Positions 1-10,263 are shown, numbered from the stretch's first letter. The stretch: DNA of 64,000 nucleotides from Bacillus sp. AFS037270 (GCF_002585305.1 NZ_NUNF01000014.1:62001-126000); one strand, 5' to 3'. Numbers and translations: made by a program. The notes: a model not told the origin generated them from the sequence alone.

Positions 1-1115
1 TTCTCTGGCAACTGAAGTTCGACAATTACATCGGAGGAAGGATGATCGTATAAAGCGATAGAGTAGTCCTGTGTATAATTGGCCGTAACCTCTGAGAAAA
101 GCTCGCCTAAATCTAGCCGTAAAGACAACGTTCCATTCTGAACTTCACTAGTAAGAAGCGATTTATATAAAGTATATTCAATGTCATTTAAGGCTTGAGT
201 ATGTCGAAACAAACCAGCTTGCAGGGTATCGGAATGCAGAGAACTTACATCAATCTGCAAGTTAATGATTTTACCATCCAACTCATAATTCATTACATCA
301 ACAAAAGGGGAAACCTTTTCGACCCGAATGGATAGACTCTTTTTAGCGGTTGAATACAGCTTCGATTTTAAATTCTCGTTAAAATCACACTTGACTAGTT
401 TAACTTGGTCTTCCAAGAAAAGTGGCAGTTCAACAGAAACGTTTCTATCCATAATTTCAGCGATAAAATCTAGGTTACTAACCTGATCATATTCAAGCGT
501 ATTTAAAGCATCTAGGTCAAGGCGATACACCCCTTGGTCAATGGGTTCCAATTGAATACCTGGATGATAAATTAATATGTCTTTAAAGATCCTCTTCTTT
601 ACCTGAAGGTTGGAAATATCAATGGTATGGCCATTATAATTAAACGGTGATAAGTGAACAGATAATTGCTGTTTTTCTAAATCCAGTTTATTGACTTTGC
701 ATGTTACATTAATCTTTGTAATATTAAGTCCAAGCGAATTTTTGTTATTCGTGAAGTTGACTTTAGCCACTTGACAATAGTGAACGCTTTCTATTTTCTT
801 GAGTTTTTCTGCGATATCCTTTTCAATCTTTAATTGTCGATATTCGCCTTGATGATTAATATAAATCCAAACAATTTGCTTTGTTAAATTTATTAATGAA
901 AAGTGATCCGCTAATGAAGATAGGGCTATTTTAATTTCATGCTGGGTCCCATCACTATTAACATCCGCTTCAAAATACTCATTGTAGGCACTGACCGCAT
1001 ATCGTGTCATATCTTTTAGCCGCAATTCTGCCTTTAAGTCACTTAATGGCTTGGCACTAGAAAAATGTATCGTAATAAAGTGTGTATCGAGTGAAAGATC
1101 CTTTATTTTATACAT
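1..1115 (-). CDS. N-terminal part of a third TagF-like wall polymer protein (truncated by window edge)
   Basis: An open frame with no stop runs on the minus strand from ATG at 1115 to the left edge (about 371 codons). The start is preceded by an AAGGGAGTT-type ribosome binding site. The product begins MYKIKDLSLDTHF and is rich in alternating hydrophobic/polar stretches like the beta-type N-terminal regions of the next two genes. No catalytic glycerophosphotransferase domain falls inside the window. It lies 59 nt downstream of the 1139-residue homologue on the same strand, so it is probably the third gene of that operon. Inference: it continues to the left into a CDP-glycerol glycerophosphotransferase domain like its neighbours. 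It could instead be a catalytic-domain-free relative. Its sequence is clearly not a copy of either neighbour. Confidence 0.75.
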   Translation of the reverse strand, partial: MYKIKDLSLDTHFITIHFSSAKPLSDLKAELRLKDMTRYAVSAYNEYFEADVNSDGTQHEIKIALSSLADHFSLINLTKQIVWIYINHQGEYRQLKIEKDIAEKLKKIESVHYCQVAKVNFTNNKNSLGLNITKINVTCKVNKLDLEKQQLSVHLSPFNYNGHTIDISNLQVKKRIFKDILIYHPGIQLEPIDQGVYRLDLDALNTLEYDQVSNLDFIAEIMDRNVSVELPLFLEDQVKLVKCDFNENLKSKLYSTAKKSLSIRVEKVSPFVDVMNYELDGKIINLQIDVSSLHSDTLQAGLFRHTQALNDIEYTLYKSLLTSEVQNGTLSLRLDLGELFSEVTANYTQDYSIALYDHPSSDVIVELQLPE

Positions 1116-1174
1116 AAACACAACTCCCTTAGGAAAAGGACAGGAAAGACAACCTGTCCCTTATGAATTCTTTC

Positions 1175-4100
1175 TTATTTCTTGTTACCCTTTGGTTTAG
1201 CATTACTTTGACTTTTACCTTTGCCACCACTATTACCTTTACTTTTTGACTTCTTGATGAAGGCCTTAATGGCTTTATATGTTCTTTCACAGTTTTTCTT
1301 ATCCACATATTTAAAGTACTTGCTTCGTAAAGAGCCAAACTCTTCTTTTTCTTGAAAATCTCTGTTAATGTATTCCTCTACGGAATCCACTAATTGGTCG
1401 ACGGTAAAGGCGCGATCCCCAAATAACTCGGTCTCCATATCCAAGTAGCTTCCTTGAAAGGCAGTGTATTTATCTACATCAAATTGGAAGAAGACAACCG
1501 GTTTCTTCTGATAGTACATTTCCCATGCGACACTGGAGTAATCCGTGATCAGCATGGAAGAATCCATTAGAAGTTTATTGACCTTTTCCTCACCATATTG
1601 GTAAATCTTGATGTTTTGGTTATCGACATTAAACGTATCGATATAGGTTTTAAACTTTGGATGGATATAGAAGCTGAGTTTAACCCCGCTTTTCGCTAAA
1701 AGTTCCTTTAAACGCTCCGAACGGAAGAATCCTACGTAGTTTTTATAATAATCGGATTCAACAAATTGCTCCTCTGGGAGATCATCCATCCAGGTTCTCC
1801 ATGTTGGCATAACAAAGATCTCTTTTTCCTCACCAGAGGTATCTTCTAAGACGTCCCAGCGGCAAAAGCCGGTAACCGCGATTTCGTCTTCGTTATAGTT
1901 AAAGTATTTCTTAATAATATTTTTCTCATAATCAGAAGTCGCAATGAACAGGTCGACGGCACTGTTCTTAGTTTTTCTAAACACGTAATCAACCCGTTTT
2001 AGGGCTGTAACACCATGCTGTAAAAAGACATGTTTTTTCTTTTTTAGAGCCTGAAGCAATTTGCCCTTCTGAATCCGAATATCATAGACATGTCCCTTTG
2101 ATTCCGATGAAACCAATAACTTGGCAGCGTACATATAGAGCATGTACTTAAAGCTCATGAACTCAATTACTTTATCTTTCATATGGGCAACATTTTCGTA
2201 GTCGGGTGAATCCCTTTTAATGATGTAATAAAAGTCCTTCTTTTTATTGTTTTCATAGCAATATTTAAAGAAGTAATAACCATTATCCTGTGCACCCTCA
2301 GAGAATTTCTCATACCCTAACCAGATATCTTTTCGGTCAAAGTATTTTTGGAATAAACGATAGGTGTAATAGGCGATATTTTCTTTGATTTTAAAAGCAT
2401 TCGCTTCGTAGCTTGGCTTTTCACGATACGTAAGAGCTAATGTGTTGGCTCCTGAGATATAAGGGTAAATAAAATAGCCATTATCATAGGTAAAGGAGTA
2501 CTCGGTTATTTTTGTATCGATTTCTTCCTTTACTTGTTTCGTGGGATTTTTAATTTTAACAGGGAAGACCATACCTTCAAGATCAATTAATAAGAACATA
2601 TCCCAATAAAATGGCTGGAACTCATGGTTGGCTACGTCAACTTCAAAGGTAACGACACTTTTCGAGCCATTATTTTTTGAACTTGTTACAGGCAGTTCGT
2701 ACTCAATATTTTCATCCGCTTTGCCTCGATACTTTAGCATAATGTTGTTGACGGCGAACTGATCCACATCCACAAGCTCTACTTCGGCTGTCCCAACGAT
2801 TTTCGATCCGGACATATGAAAATTGGTTAAAGAAATCTTTGGAGCTACCCGCTCATTATCGACATTCGTTTTTTCATTCACAACGATTGATAATTCATTA
2901 TAAACGGTTAAATAGGGAACAAAGACGGTGTTACCTCTGGTCGCAATCGGTGCAAAATAACGTAAATGCTTTGGTGCCAGTTCATCGTAAAAACATCCAA
3001 CTTTTCCAGTCTCGATGATGTTCCCATGGGTAATTTCCATATGGATGTCCCATCTTGATTTACCATATTGGTATGCGTCAATAAACTCCGCCAGATGAAG
3101 GGTAATAACACCTTTTTCAAACACAGTTGCAGGGTCGATATCCACTACCCAAGTATCCGTGCTATTTCTTGCTTTAAGGGTAACCCGGAGCATTTCAATT
3201 TTAATAACCGGGATATCACTAAGCCTAAATTGTATACCTGCGTCAAAGAATTGAAGGTCTTGAATACTAATATTCGAATTGATGTTAGTGTACATCAGTT
3301 TTTGATAGGTGAGTTTATCGCCAAATAGCAACCCAAGATCATTCTTGGTGGAGATATAGACAATGACGTTCATTTTATCGCTAAGTGAAACAGGTTTGAA
3401 ATATCGTTGATTGTCCCCAGCTGCCCAAACCGTTTGTTTCTTAAGTTTATAGATCTCTAAATGGTCATCTTCCTGATTATAGGCCTTAAGATAGAATTCC
3501 CATTTTTCATTAAGATTGAACTTGCTTGGAGCTAATGCTCTCGCTAAATCAATTTCTAAGGAATCATCAGAAATGGTGTAATAATCTGGATGGATTAATA
3601 GAGAATCCGTATTTTTGGTACTCTTTATCTCTAAACTCCATTCCCTGTCAGCGAGAAATTCAGATATTATTTCTGGATTGTAATGAATCGTCATTTTCTC
3701 CTGATTAACGGTAAGTTTATGATAGTTAATATCTAGGATTTCTTTGGTGCTTCTTTCATAATCGAAGAGCCAGTGATCGACAGCAACAAAGGAAATTTCA
3801 CCTTTAGTTGTGATATAGGGAAGTACTTTAAACTTTTCCCCGATGTCAACGAGGTTGAATTTTTGATTTTGAACAATGTCATCTTTTAATAAAACACGGA
3901 AGGTTTGGATCACACGACCAACTTTAATATTTAGGAATAAATCATATCGTGATTTTAAGCTCCATTTTCTGCTCGTTAAATCAAGTGTGATTCTATGATC
4001 ATTGAGTAATTGATAGCGGATGACTTTACTATCATTACTTTTTCTTTTATTTATAACAAAATAAAAGTCCTCGAGTTCGTTAAAATGAATTCCTGATGTT

Positions 4101-4594
4101 AATTCAAGTGAGTTATTCGTTATGGTTACATCTTTAACATAGGTTTTATCATTAATAAAGGTACAAAAACTTTTATAGACCTCAGATTTACTCCCATATA
4201 AAATGGAAAGCTCGTTTTTGGTCGTTAAATAGAGTACCGCTACCTTTTCCGGATTTATATGATATGGAGTCTGTAAATACTTCATGGAACGTTCTTTTAA
4301 TTCTGGAACAGGTTTGTACAGACGAACGGCAGTATCATCGGATGTATACACATATACATCTAGAATTGTTTTATCCTCTGATTGAAAGGGAACTTGGTTT
4401 AGATCCAAGTAAAAACCAGTCTCGGTCCCAATCTTGACTAACTCAACTGGATAGTTGACACGTGAACCGGACTTTCGCTCCGCGATCTCCACTGTTACGG
4501 ATGCTTCATCGGTAAAGGGGGACGGGTCTTTAAAGGTTACACTTAATAAATGCTCTTTAATGTCATAGGAAGACACCCTAATTGGCTCTGACAT
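1175..4594 (-). CDS. CDP-glycerol glycerophosphotransferase family protein with long repeat-bearing N-terminus
   Basis: 1139 residues. The C-terminal ~370 residues (about 740-1110) form a TagF/TagB-type glycerophosphotransferase domain: H860-G861 in LQHGVTALKR, PTWRTW at 930-935, HPK at 978-980 and TDYSS at 1017-1021 are the family's conserved blocks. Such enzymes transfer polyol-phosphate units from CDP-polyol at the inner membrane face to build teichoic acids. The N-terminal ~720 residues are unusual. A Y-[IL]-[ST]-x-x-[NG]-x-[LI] motif recurs at residues ~122, 260, 413, 561 and 712, marking about five ~150-residue repeats that are probably beta-sandwich. The tail is Lys/Gly/Ser-rich. ATG 4594 has an AAGGAGTGATC binding site. 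It sits 25 nt after the 856-residue paralogue, in the same operon. Exact polymer and substrate (glycerol or other) cannot be told. Confidence 0.88.
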   Translation of the reverse strand: MSEPIRVSSYDIKEHLLSVTFKDPSPFTDEASVTVEIAERKSGSRVNYPVELVKIGTETGFYLDLNQVPFQSEDKTILDVYVYTSDDTAVRLYKPVPELKERSMKYLQTPYHINPEKVAVLYLTTKNELSILYGSKSEVYKSFCTFINDKTYVKDVTITNNSLELTSGIHFNELEDFYFVINKRKSNDSKVIRYQLLNDHRITLDLTSRKWSLKSRYDLFLNIKVGRVIQTFRVLLKDDIVQNQKFNLVDIGEKFKVLPYITTKGEISFVAVDHWLFDYERSTKEILDINYHKLTVNQEKMTIHYNPEIISEFLADREWSLEIKSTKNTDSLLIHPDYYTISDDSLEIDLARALAPSKFNLNEKWEFYLKAYNQEDDHLEIYKLKKQTVWAAGDNQRYFKPVSLSDKMNVIVYISTKNDLGLLFGDKLTYQKLMYTNINSNISIQDLQFFDAGIQFRLSDIPVIKIEMLRVTLKARNSTDTWVVDIDPATVFEKGVITLHLAEFIDAYQYGKSRWDIHMEITHGNIIETGKVGCFYDELAPKHLRYFAPIATRGNTVFVPYLTVYNELSIVVNEKTNVDNERVAPKISLTNFHMSGSKIVGTAEVELVDVDQFAVNNIMLKYRGKADENIEYELPVTSSKNNGSKSVVTFEVDVANHEFQPFYWDMFLLIDLEGMVFPVKIKNPTKQVKEEIDTKITEYSFTYDNGYFIYPYISGANTLALTYREKPSYEANAFKIKENIAYYTYRLFQKYFDRKDIWLGYEKFSEGAQDNGYYFFKYCYENNKKKDFYYIIKRDSPDYENVAHMKDKVIEFMSFKYMLYMYAAKLLVSSESKGHVYDIRIQKGKLLQALKKKKHVFLQHGVTALKRVDYVFRKTKNSAVDLFIATSDYEKNIIKKYFNYNEDEIAVTGFCRWDVLEDTSGEEKEIFVMPTWRTWMDDLPEEQFVESDYYKNYVGFFRSERLKELLAKSGVKLSFYIHPKFKTYIDTFNVDNQNIKIYQYGEEKVNKLLMDSSMLITDYSSVAWEMYYQKKPVVFFQFDVDKYTAFQGSYLDMETELFGDRAFTVDQLVDSVEEYINRDFQEKEEFGSLRSKYFKYVDKKNCERTYKAIKAFIKKSKSKGNSGGKGKSQSNAKPKGNKK

Positions 4595-4619
4595 TTATTG
4601 ATCACTCCTTCTTGCTGTT

Positions 4620-7190
4620 TTAACGTCTAATTAACTTATTTTTCATATAATTGGCGAAGTGGAAGAAAAATTCATTTTTCTTAGAATACGCCCAAATGGT
4701 TCGTAAAAGAGATGACTCATAAAGGCCTAAGCCTCGTTTTTTCTTGGCTAACTGCTTCTTATGGTTTAGAATCTCCTCATATATACGGCTGGAATTTTGC
4801 CGGTCTGTATATTTGAGATATTTCTTTCGCATCAAAGCATACGTTTTTTCCTCTTTGAATTGTCGCTTTGCATATTTCTTAATCAAGGAAAGTAAACCGT
4901 CGACGGTATGGGCTCGGTCACCAAACAGGTCTTTTTCCATATCGATGTAGCTACCCTGATACTTCAGGTAGTCATCCAAATCAAACTGATAAAAGATGAT
5001 CGGTTTTTTCTGATAATACATATCCCAGGATACACTTGAATAATCGGTAATTAATAAGGATGACTTCATTAACAATTCATTCAATTGGATATCTCCAAAT
5101 TGATAAATTTTAATTCGAGGATTTTCACTCGAGAACTTATCAATATAGGCCTTGAATTTTGGATGAATAAAGAAATTAAGATGAATATCATACTGGTCTA
5201 ATGTTTGATTAAGTTCTTGGGAATTTAGCAATGACTCGTACTGCCGGTAATATTCCGAAAGTATGAATTTTTCTTCAGGAAGGTCATCCATCCAGGAACG
5301 CCAGGTCGGCATTAGAAGGATGGTGGATTTCCCTTGGGATTGATCCGTAAGTACATCCCAGCGGCTTAGGCCTGTGATAATGACTTCATCATCGCTATAG
5401 CCGAAATTTTGTTTAATAATTTCTTTTTCATGCTCAGAAGAGACGACAAATAAATCAACTGCCCCTTTGCTGGACTTTTTAAATACCTGATCAACCCTCT
5501 TCAAAGCAATGACACCATGTTGTAAAAATACTTGGCGTTTTCGATCCAACGCCTTTTTTAACAGCCCCTTTTGGACTCGAATATCGTAGACATGGCCTTT
5601 GGATTCTGACGATATTAATAATTTTGCGGCAAACATATAGACCATATATTTAAAACTCATATAATGAATGGTTTTATCTCTCATCGCTTGGAGGTTGTCA
5701 TAATCGGGTGAATCTTTTTTAATGACATAATAAAAATTCATATGCTTGCCTTGTTGGTAGCAATATTGGAAAAAGTAAAAGCCATTATCCTGGGCACTAT
5801 CGGCAAATTTTTCAAAGCCAAGCCAGATGTCTTTTCGGTCAACATACCACTTGAAAATGTGATAGATAAAATAGGCCAGCTTTTCCTTAAAATAAAACAA
5901 TGATGTTTCATGCTGCTCTTTTACCTTATACAGAAGAGCGATCGTGTTGGCCGCTGTTACATACGGATGGACCCAGTATCCATTTTCGTACGTAAACGAT
6001 TGTTCGCCGGATTTATTATTAACCCGCCTGCGGACCAGATCTGCAGGATTCCTTAACCGAATCATTGTTTCTTGGTCTTGAATATCCACAAGCAGATAGA
6101 AGTCCCAATAATAATTCTGAAGCTGAAGCTGGGAAATATCGAAGTTAAACAATACAAAGCTATCTAAATGGGTCTGTTTTTGTTCAATGATTGGAAAAGG
6201 GTACTCAATGTGGTCCGTTTTGCTTCGATATTTTAAAATCAAAGATTTTACCCGAAAGGATTGAACCTCGGGTAGCTTCACATAAACTTTCCCGTTAATG
6301 CGGCTGCCTCTCATGTTAAATTGCAAGATCTTGACGTCTGACTGAACTTTTTCGTTAGCGAGATGGTGCGCCTCATTAATGACTAATGCGAGACTGTTGT
6401 GCTCTGTTAGGTAAGGTGTAAGCAAGTTTACGCCAGATGTTTTACTTGAGAAGAAGTACCTTTTACTCTTCGCTGCTACTTCTTGGTCATAGGTCCCCAA
6501 TTTCCTTCTCTCTGACACCCCAAGATCATTTACCTCTTCTAGATAGAAATCCCAGCGCGAAGTCTGATTATAATAAACCTGACAAAAGTTACGTAAATCT
6601 ACTACCATTCGCCCATTTTGGAGTTGTGCGTTCTCCGTCCATTCAGTCTTTGAACTTCTTTCCACTAGCACAAGCTGAGTCTTGGGCTTAAATGGGCTCT
6701 TAACAGAGAAAGAAAGAACCATTTTTTGCTGATTAAACTGTAGATCACTAATAATAGCTTTATCTCTCTTCTTAAGGAGCAGCAGTTTAGATGCCTCTCC
6801 GTAAACAAGGCTAAGTCTATTGCCCTTCGTTGAAAAAAAGGCCATTTTTTGTTGATCCATCAATGAAAACCATGAATAGGTGATTTTATTTAGTAAGGGC
6901 TTTGATAAAATGGTTAATTTGTAGTTTTTACCATTGCTGAAACTAACAAAAATACGGAATGTGCTAACGTTGCCATTGGGATTTGGAAAATCAATAGAAT
7001 GAAAAGGGAGTTTAAACTGAATATGTTGTTCATTGGTTTCTACTACGTGGGCAGGATATCGCTTTTCACACTTTAATTCTTGATTATAGAAGATGAAAGT
7101 GAGATTTTGGTCCTCTAAAGGGTTTTTGTGGAGTACACCGGTTAACACTCCGTCTTTATAGTCTACATCCAATAACTGCATACTTTTCAC
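4620..7190 (-). CDS. CDP-glycerol glycerophosphotransferase family protein, shorter paralogue
   Basis: 856 residues. The catalytic domain (about 437-825) carries HG at 558-559, PTWRSW at 628-633, HPK at 676-678 and TDYSS at 715-719, the signature blocks of TagF/TagB teichoic acid polymerases. It closely resembles the catalytic half of the next gene. Upstream are about three copies of the ~150-residue N-terminal repeat (motifs near 119, 259 and 410), against five in the 1139-residue protein. The start is taken as GTG 7190 because a run of GGGGGG lies 8 nt before it; the in-frame ATG three codons on would be 17 nt away. It is first in a three-gene minus-strand operon that follows galU after a terminator. 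Probable role: wall or cell-surface phosphopolymer synthesis at the membrane. Confidence 0.88.
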   Translation of the reverse strand: MKSMQLLDVDYKDGVLTGVLHKNPLEDQNLTFIFYNQELKCEKRYPAHVVETNEQHIQFKLPFHSIDFPNPNGNVSTFRIFVSFSNGKNYKLTILSKPLLNKITYSWFSLMDQQKMAFFSTKGNRLSLVYGEASKLLLLKKRDKAIISDLQFNQQKMVLSFSVKSPFKPKTQLVLVERSSKTEWTENAQLQNGRMVVDLRNFCQVYYNQTSRWDFYLEEVNDLGVSERRKLGTYDQEVAAKSKRYFFSSKTSGVNLLTPYLTEHNSLALVINEAHHLANEKVQSDVKILQFNMRGSRINGKVYVKLPEVQSFRVKSLILKYRSKTDHIEYPFPIIEQKQTHLDSFVLFNFDISQLQLQNYYWDFYLLVDIQDQETMIRLRNPADLVRRRVNNKSGEQSFTYENGYWVHPYVTAANTIALLYKVKEQHETSLFYFKEKLAYFIYHIFKWYVDRKDIWLGFEKFADSAQDNGFYFFQYCYQQGKHMNFYYVIKKDSPDYDNLQAMRDKTIHYMSFKYMVYMFAAKLLISSESKGHVYDIRVQKGLLKKALDRKRQVFLQHGVIALKRVDQVFKKSSKGAVDLFVVSSEHEKEIIKQNFGYSDDEVIITGLSRWDVLTDQSQGKSTILLMPTWRSWMDDLPEEKFILSEYYRQYESLLNSQELNQTLDQYDIHLNFFIHPKFKAYIDKFSSENPRIKIYQFGDIQLNELLMKSSLLITDYSSVSWDMYYQKKPIIFYQFDLDDYLKYQGSYIDMEKDLFGDRAHTVDGLLSLIKKYAKRQFKEEKTYALMRKKYLKYTDRQNSSRIYEEILNHKKQLAKKKRGLGLYESSLLRTIWAYSKKNEFFFHFANYMKNKLIRR

Positions 7191-7238
7191 TAAAATAACC
7201 CCCCTTTACGAACACGCTCTATGGTTGAAACCCTAAAT

Positions 7239-7267
7239 ATTTTAACATGATTCTATCTAATGCGACA
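7239..7267 (-). promoter_or_regulatory. possible sigma-A promoter of the TagF-like operon
   Basis: Reading the minus strand, TGTTAAAAT gives an extended -10 (TAAAAT, 7244-7239, with TG one base upstream). A poor -35, TGTCGC at 7267-7262, lies 17 bp away. Position fits: about 49 nt before the GTG start and downstream of the galU terminator. Only the extended -10 is persuasive. Confidence 0.35.
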
Positions 7268-7352
7268 GGAAATGATAATATTTTTCTCGTCTTCCACTAA
7301 TTTCTACAAAAGTGACATACCCTACTTTGTATGCTCTATTATTTCCTTCTTT

Positions 7353-7387
7353 AATAAAAAAACCCTATTTCTCATTAGAAATAGGGT
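7353..7387 (-). terminator. rho-independent terminator after galU
   Basis: On the minus strand an 11-bp perfect stem (ACCCTATTTCT with AGAAATAGGGT, 4-nt loop, 7362-7387) is followed by a run of seven T. It begins about 10 nt past the galU stop and separates galU from the TagF-like operon. Confidence 0.9.
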
Positions 7388-7396
7388 CTAGAAGAG

Positions 7397-8281
7397 CTAT
7401 TTCAAAACCTTTTCTCTGTTTAAAACTTCGTTTAAGAAGTCGAGTACATCACCGCGAAGGTCATTATGCTGAAGTGCGAATTCGATTGTCGTTTTAACGA
7501 AACCAATCTTTTCTCCAACATCAAATCGTTTTCCTTCAAAATCATAGGCAAAGACACGCTGAATGCTGTTTAAATGCTGGATGGCATCCGTAAGCTGAAT
7601 TTCGCCGCCAGCTCCTGTTTCTTGATTTTCTAAAAACCTGAATATCTCAGGTGTTAAGACATATCTGCCCATAATGGCTAAATTAGACGGGGCCGTTCCT
7701 GCTTTAGGTTTTTCCACAAAGTTATTGACTTGATAGCGTCGTCCTTGTTTTGCACCCGGATCAATAATACCGTATCGGTTGGTTTCTTCCTCAGGAACGG
7801 TTTGAACACCAATAACAGAAGAATGTGTTTCTTCGTACTGATTAATAAGCTGCTTTAGACATGGTGTTTCACTTTGTACGATATCGTCGCCAAGGAGAAC
7901 GGCAAAAGGTTCATTACCGATAAAGTTTCTTGCACACCATACGGCATGTCCTAATCCCTTTGGCTCCTTTTGTCTGATATAATGGATATCGGCCAGGTTA
8001 GAAACATAATTAACAGCTTCCAATAACTTGAATTTCTCTTTTTCCAGTAGGTTTTGTTCTAATTCTGGTGTATTATCAAAGTGGTCTTCTATTGCCCGTT
8101 TGGATTTACCGGTTACAATAATAATGTCCTCAATTCCAGAAGCAATTGCTTCCTCGACAATGTATTGAATCGTTGGTTTATCAACAATCGGCAGCATTTC
8201 CTTTGGCATAGCTTTTGTAGCTGGTAAGAAACGTGTTCCCAATCCAGCAGCGGGTATGATTGCTTTTCGTACTTTTTTCAT
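7397..8281 (-). CDS. galU: UTP-glucose-1-phosphate uridylyltransferase (first copy)
   Basis: 294 residues from ATG 8281 ([20 protein letters not shown]). It makes UDP-glucose from UTP and glucose-1-phosphate in the cytoplasm. The nucleotide-binding loop [18 protein letters not shown], the VDKPTIQYI block and the [15 protein letters not shown] region are those of bacterial GalU/GtaB. The start is chosen because GGAGTGGAG sits 7 nt upstream; a TTG six codons earlier lacks a site. It precedes the TagF-like operon, so UDP-glucose for teichoic acid glycosylation is one likely use. A second, very similar galU lies at 19258-20148. Confidence 0.95.
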   Translation of the reverse strand: MKKVRKAIIPAAGLGTRFLPATKAMPKEMLPIVDKPTIQYIVEEAIASGIEDIIIVTGKSKRAIEDHFDNTPELEQNLLEKEKFKLLEAVNYVSNLADIHYIRQKEPKGLGHAVWCARNFIGNEPFAVLLGDDIVQSETPCLKQLINQYEETHSSVIGVQTVPEEETNRYGIIDPGAKQGRRYQVNNFVEKPKAGTAPSNLAIMGRYVLTPEIFRFLENQETGAGGEIQLTDAIQHLNSIQRVFAYDFEGKRFDVGEKIGFVKTTIEFALQHNDLRGDVLDFLNEVLNREKVLK

Positions 8282-8576
8282 ATTTATACTCCACTCCAAA
8301 TGAATTAATTTATCTACACTTTTGGACGTATTTTAGTCTAAACGAAAATGTAGGGGTTGTAAATATTTGTTCTGGAAATGAAATCCCATCTTAAAATAAA
8401 TTAATATCTTTTTAATAATCCCAAAATTTATGACATTTTCCTACTTTTTTAAATTTGTGCTATGATGTCAATTGAGAGTTTTTTAAAGAGTAGGGTGTAT
8501 TTATTTTCTTCATTATATAAAATAAAATAACGACAAAATATAGACAGTTTAGAAATACAAGTAGCAAGGAGAAAAC
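8282..8576. promoter_or_regulatory. divergent intergenic region between galU and tagH
   Basis: 295 nt, AT-rich, no open frame worth calling. On the plus strand TATGAT at 8461-8466 is a plausible -10, but no good -35 lies 16-18 bp upstream (TGACA at 8431 is 25 bp away). The 15-mer TTTTCCTACTTTTTT at 8436-8450 recurs on the minus strand upstream of the LCP gene (14235-14249). No clear operator was recognised. Confidence 0.4.
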
Positions 8577-10214
8577 ATGGATAATTCAGTTGTTTTTGAA
8601 CATGTCACGAAAAAATACAAAATGTATAAAAAGACATCTGATAAATTATTGGATTTGGCATTACCACAAGGCTATGGTAAGGATTTTTATGCATTACAGA
8701 ATATAAATTTTACAGCAAAAAATGGCGACGTAATCGGCATTATCGGGGTCAATGGCGCGGGGAAATCGACGATGTCAAACCTCATCTCTGGTGTGATACC
8801 ACCCACCCAAGGGAAAGTAACCATCAAGGGCGAAGCAGCACTCATTTCCATTGCGGCTGGGCTGAATAATGAACTGACAGGCAGAGAGAATATCGAATTA
8901 AAATGCCTAATGCTCGGCTTTAGGAAAGATGACATCGAGCGGTTAATGCCGGAAATTATTGAGTTTGCCGATATCGGGCAATTTATCGACCAACCGGTAA
9001 AAAAATACTCAAGTGGGATGAAATCCAGGTTGGGTTTTGCCATTTCAGTTAATATTGACCCGGATATCTTAGTAATCGATGAAGCACTATCTGTAGGGGA
9101 TAAAACATTTTACCAAAAATGTGTAGATAAAATGAACAGCTTTAAAGACAAAGGAAAAACCATTTTCTTCATTAGTCATTCAATTGGTCAAGTAAAGGAA
9201 TTCTGTCAAAAGGCGCTCTGGTTAGAGGCGGGGGAAGTAAGGGCTTTCGGACCTGTCGAAGAAGTCGTCCCGAAGTATGAGAAATTTATCCGGGAATTCA
9301 ATAAGTTATCGAAGGAAGAGAAGAAACAGTTTAACAATGAAATAATGGAGAGACGGAGCAGGGCACAGGTTTCACCGGAAAGCAAAACCTCTGATACATT
9401 GGAAAGCAGCAGCACGCCTGTACCAGGAATTGGGAGCTTATCACGTCTAAAACCCAAGAAGAAGAGCTCGTCGTTATGGTTAAATTCATTATTAGTAATT
9501 GTTTTATTAATTGGTGCGGCGGTTTTACTATTTAAATGGAATAATGTCGTAACTTACTTCCAGGCAGACAAAAGAGAGCACGTCACGAATGAAGAGAAGA
9601 GTAAAGAAGCATCTCATGCAAAGGAGGCGGAACCAGCCTCTAAGGAAACTACAGCTCCTGTGAAAGATGTTCGCTATGTACTTGTGAATACAGGGTTTGT
9701 AAGAGATATGCCGGATTATGCTGAGAGTCAAAAGGTTACGACGGTAAACTTCGGGGATGCCATCACCGTAGAGGAAATGAAGGAAGATCCTGTTCAGGGG
9801 TTTAATTGGTTAAAATTCAAATTAGCAACTGGACAAGATGTTTGGATCAGTGAAAAGCTTGTGACCAAATTGGAGCCGCAACCGGATGAGTCCGAGTTTG
9901 TAGCCTCTGTTAGTTCGCTGACAGATAATGACCAATTAGGTGAGTCATTATCTGCTTTTGGGAAATCAGAGCAGGAAATTGGTGCAGATGCAGACCCTGC
10001 TACGATGGCGTTTAATGATCAAGGTCAATTGAGCGAACTTCATTTAAATCTAGACCGTCTAACTAGGCAAGAGGTAATGGAGCAGTTAGGTGAGCCCGCA
10101 CTCCGCCTCAATAATTATACTTATTTATATCACGGGGAGGACTATGACTTTATCTTATATGCCAACAATCTAGGTCACTTTACAAAAATGACAGTGAGAC
10201 CGGTATCGGGATAG
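8577..10214 (+). CDS. tagH: teichoic acid export ABC transporter ATP-binding protein
   Basis: 545 residues. The first ~240 residues are an ABC ATPase: Walker A GVNGAGKST at 57-65, signature YSSGM at 144-148, Walker B ILVIDEA at 164-170, H-loop His 201. A transmembrane segment lies at about 300-319, then an extracellular part with an SH3b-like domain (about 366-432) and a further C-terminal domain. ATPase plus membrane anchor plus SH3b is the TagH architecture known from B. subtilis, whose partner permease is TagG. TagH energises flipping of undecaprenyl-linked teichoic acid. The AAGGAG binding site before ATG 8577 is good. Oddity: no tagG permease gene is adjacent or anywhere in the window. 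Confidence 0.92.
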   Translation: MDNSVVFEHVTKKYKMYKKTSDKLLDLALPQGYGKDFYALQNINFTAKNGDVIGIIGVNGAGKSTMSNLISGVIPPTQGKVTIKGEAALISIAAGLNNELTGRENIELKCLMLGFRKDDIERLMPEIIEFADIGQFIDQPVKKYSSGMKSRLGFAISVNIDPDILVIDEALSVGDKTFYQKCVDKMNSFKDKGKTIFFISHSIGQVKEFCQKALWLEAGEVRAFGPVEEVVPKYEKFIREFNKLSKEEKKQFNNEIMERRSRAQVSPESKTSDTLESSSTPVPGIGSLSRLKPKKKSSSLWLNSLLVIVLLIGAAVLLFKWNNVVTYFQADKREHVTNEEKSKEASHAKEAEPASKETTAPVKDVRYVLVNTGFVRDMPDYAESQKVTTVNFGDAITVEEMKEDPVQGFNWLKFKLATGQDVWISEKLVTKLEPQPDESEFVASVSSLTDNDQLGESLSAFGKSEQEIGADADPATMAFNDQGQLSELHLNLDRLTRQEVMEQLGEPALRLNNYTYLYHGEDYDFILYANNLGHFTKMTVRPVSG

Positions 10215-10230
10215 GGTCCTAATTCATACT

Positions 10231-10263
10231 AACCTGAATGATGATACATCGTTCGGGTTTTTC
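10231..10263 (+). terminator. terminator after tagH
   Basis: AACCTGAATGATG pairs with CATCGTTCGGGTT (one or two wobbles) around a short ATA loop, then T5. It starts about 16 nt past the tagH stop. Confidence 0.8.
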
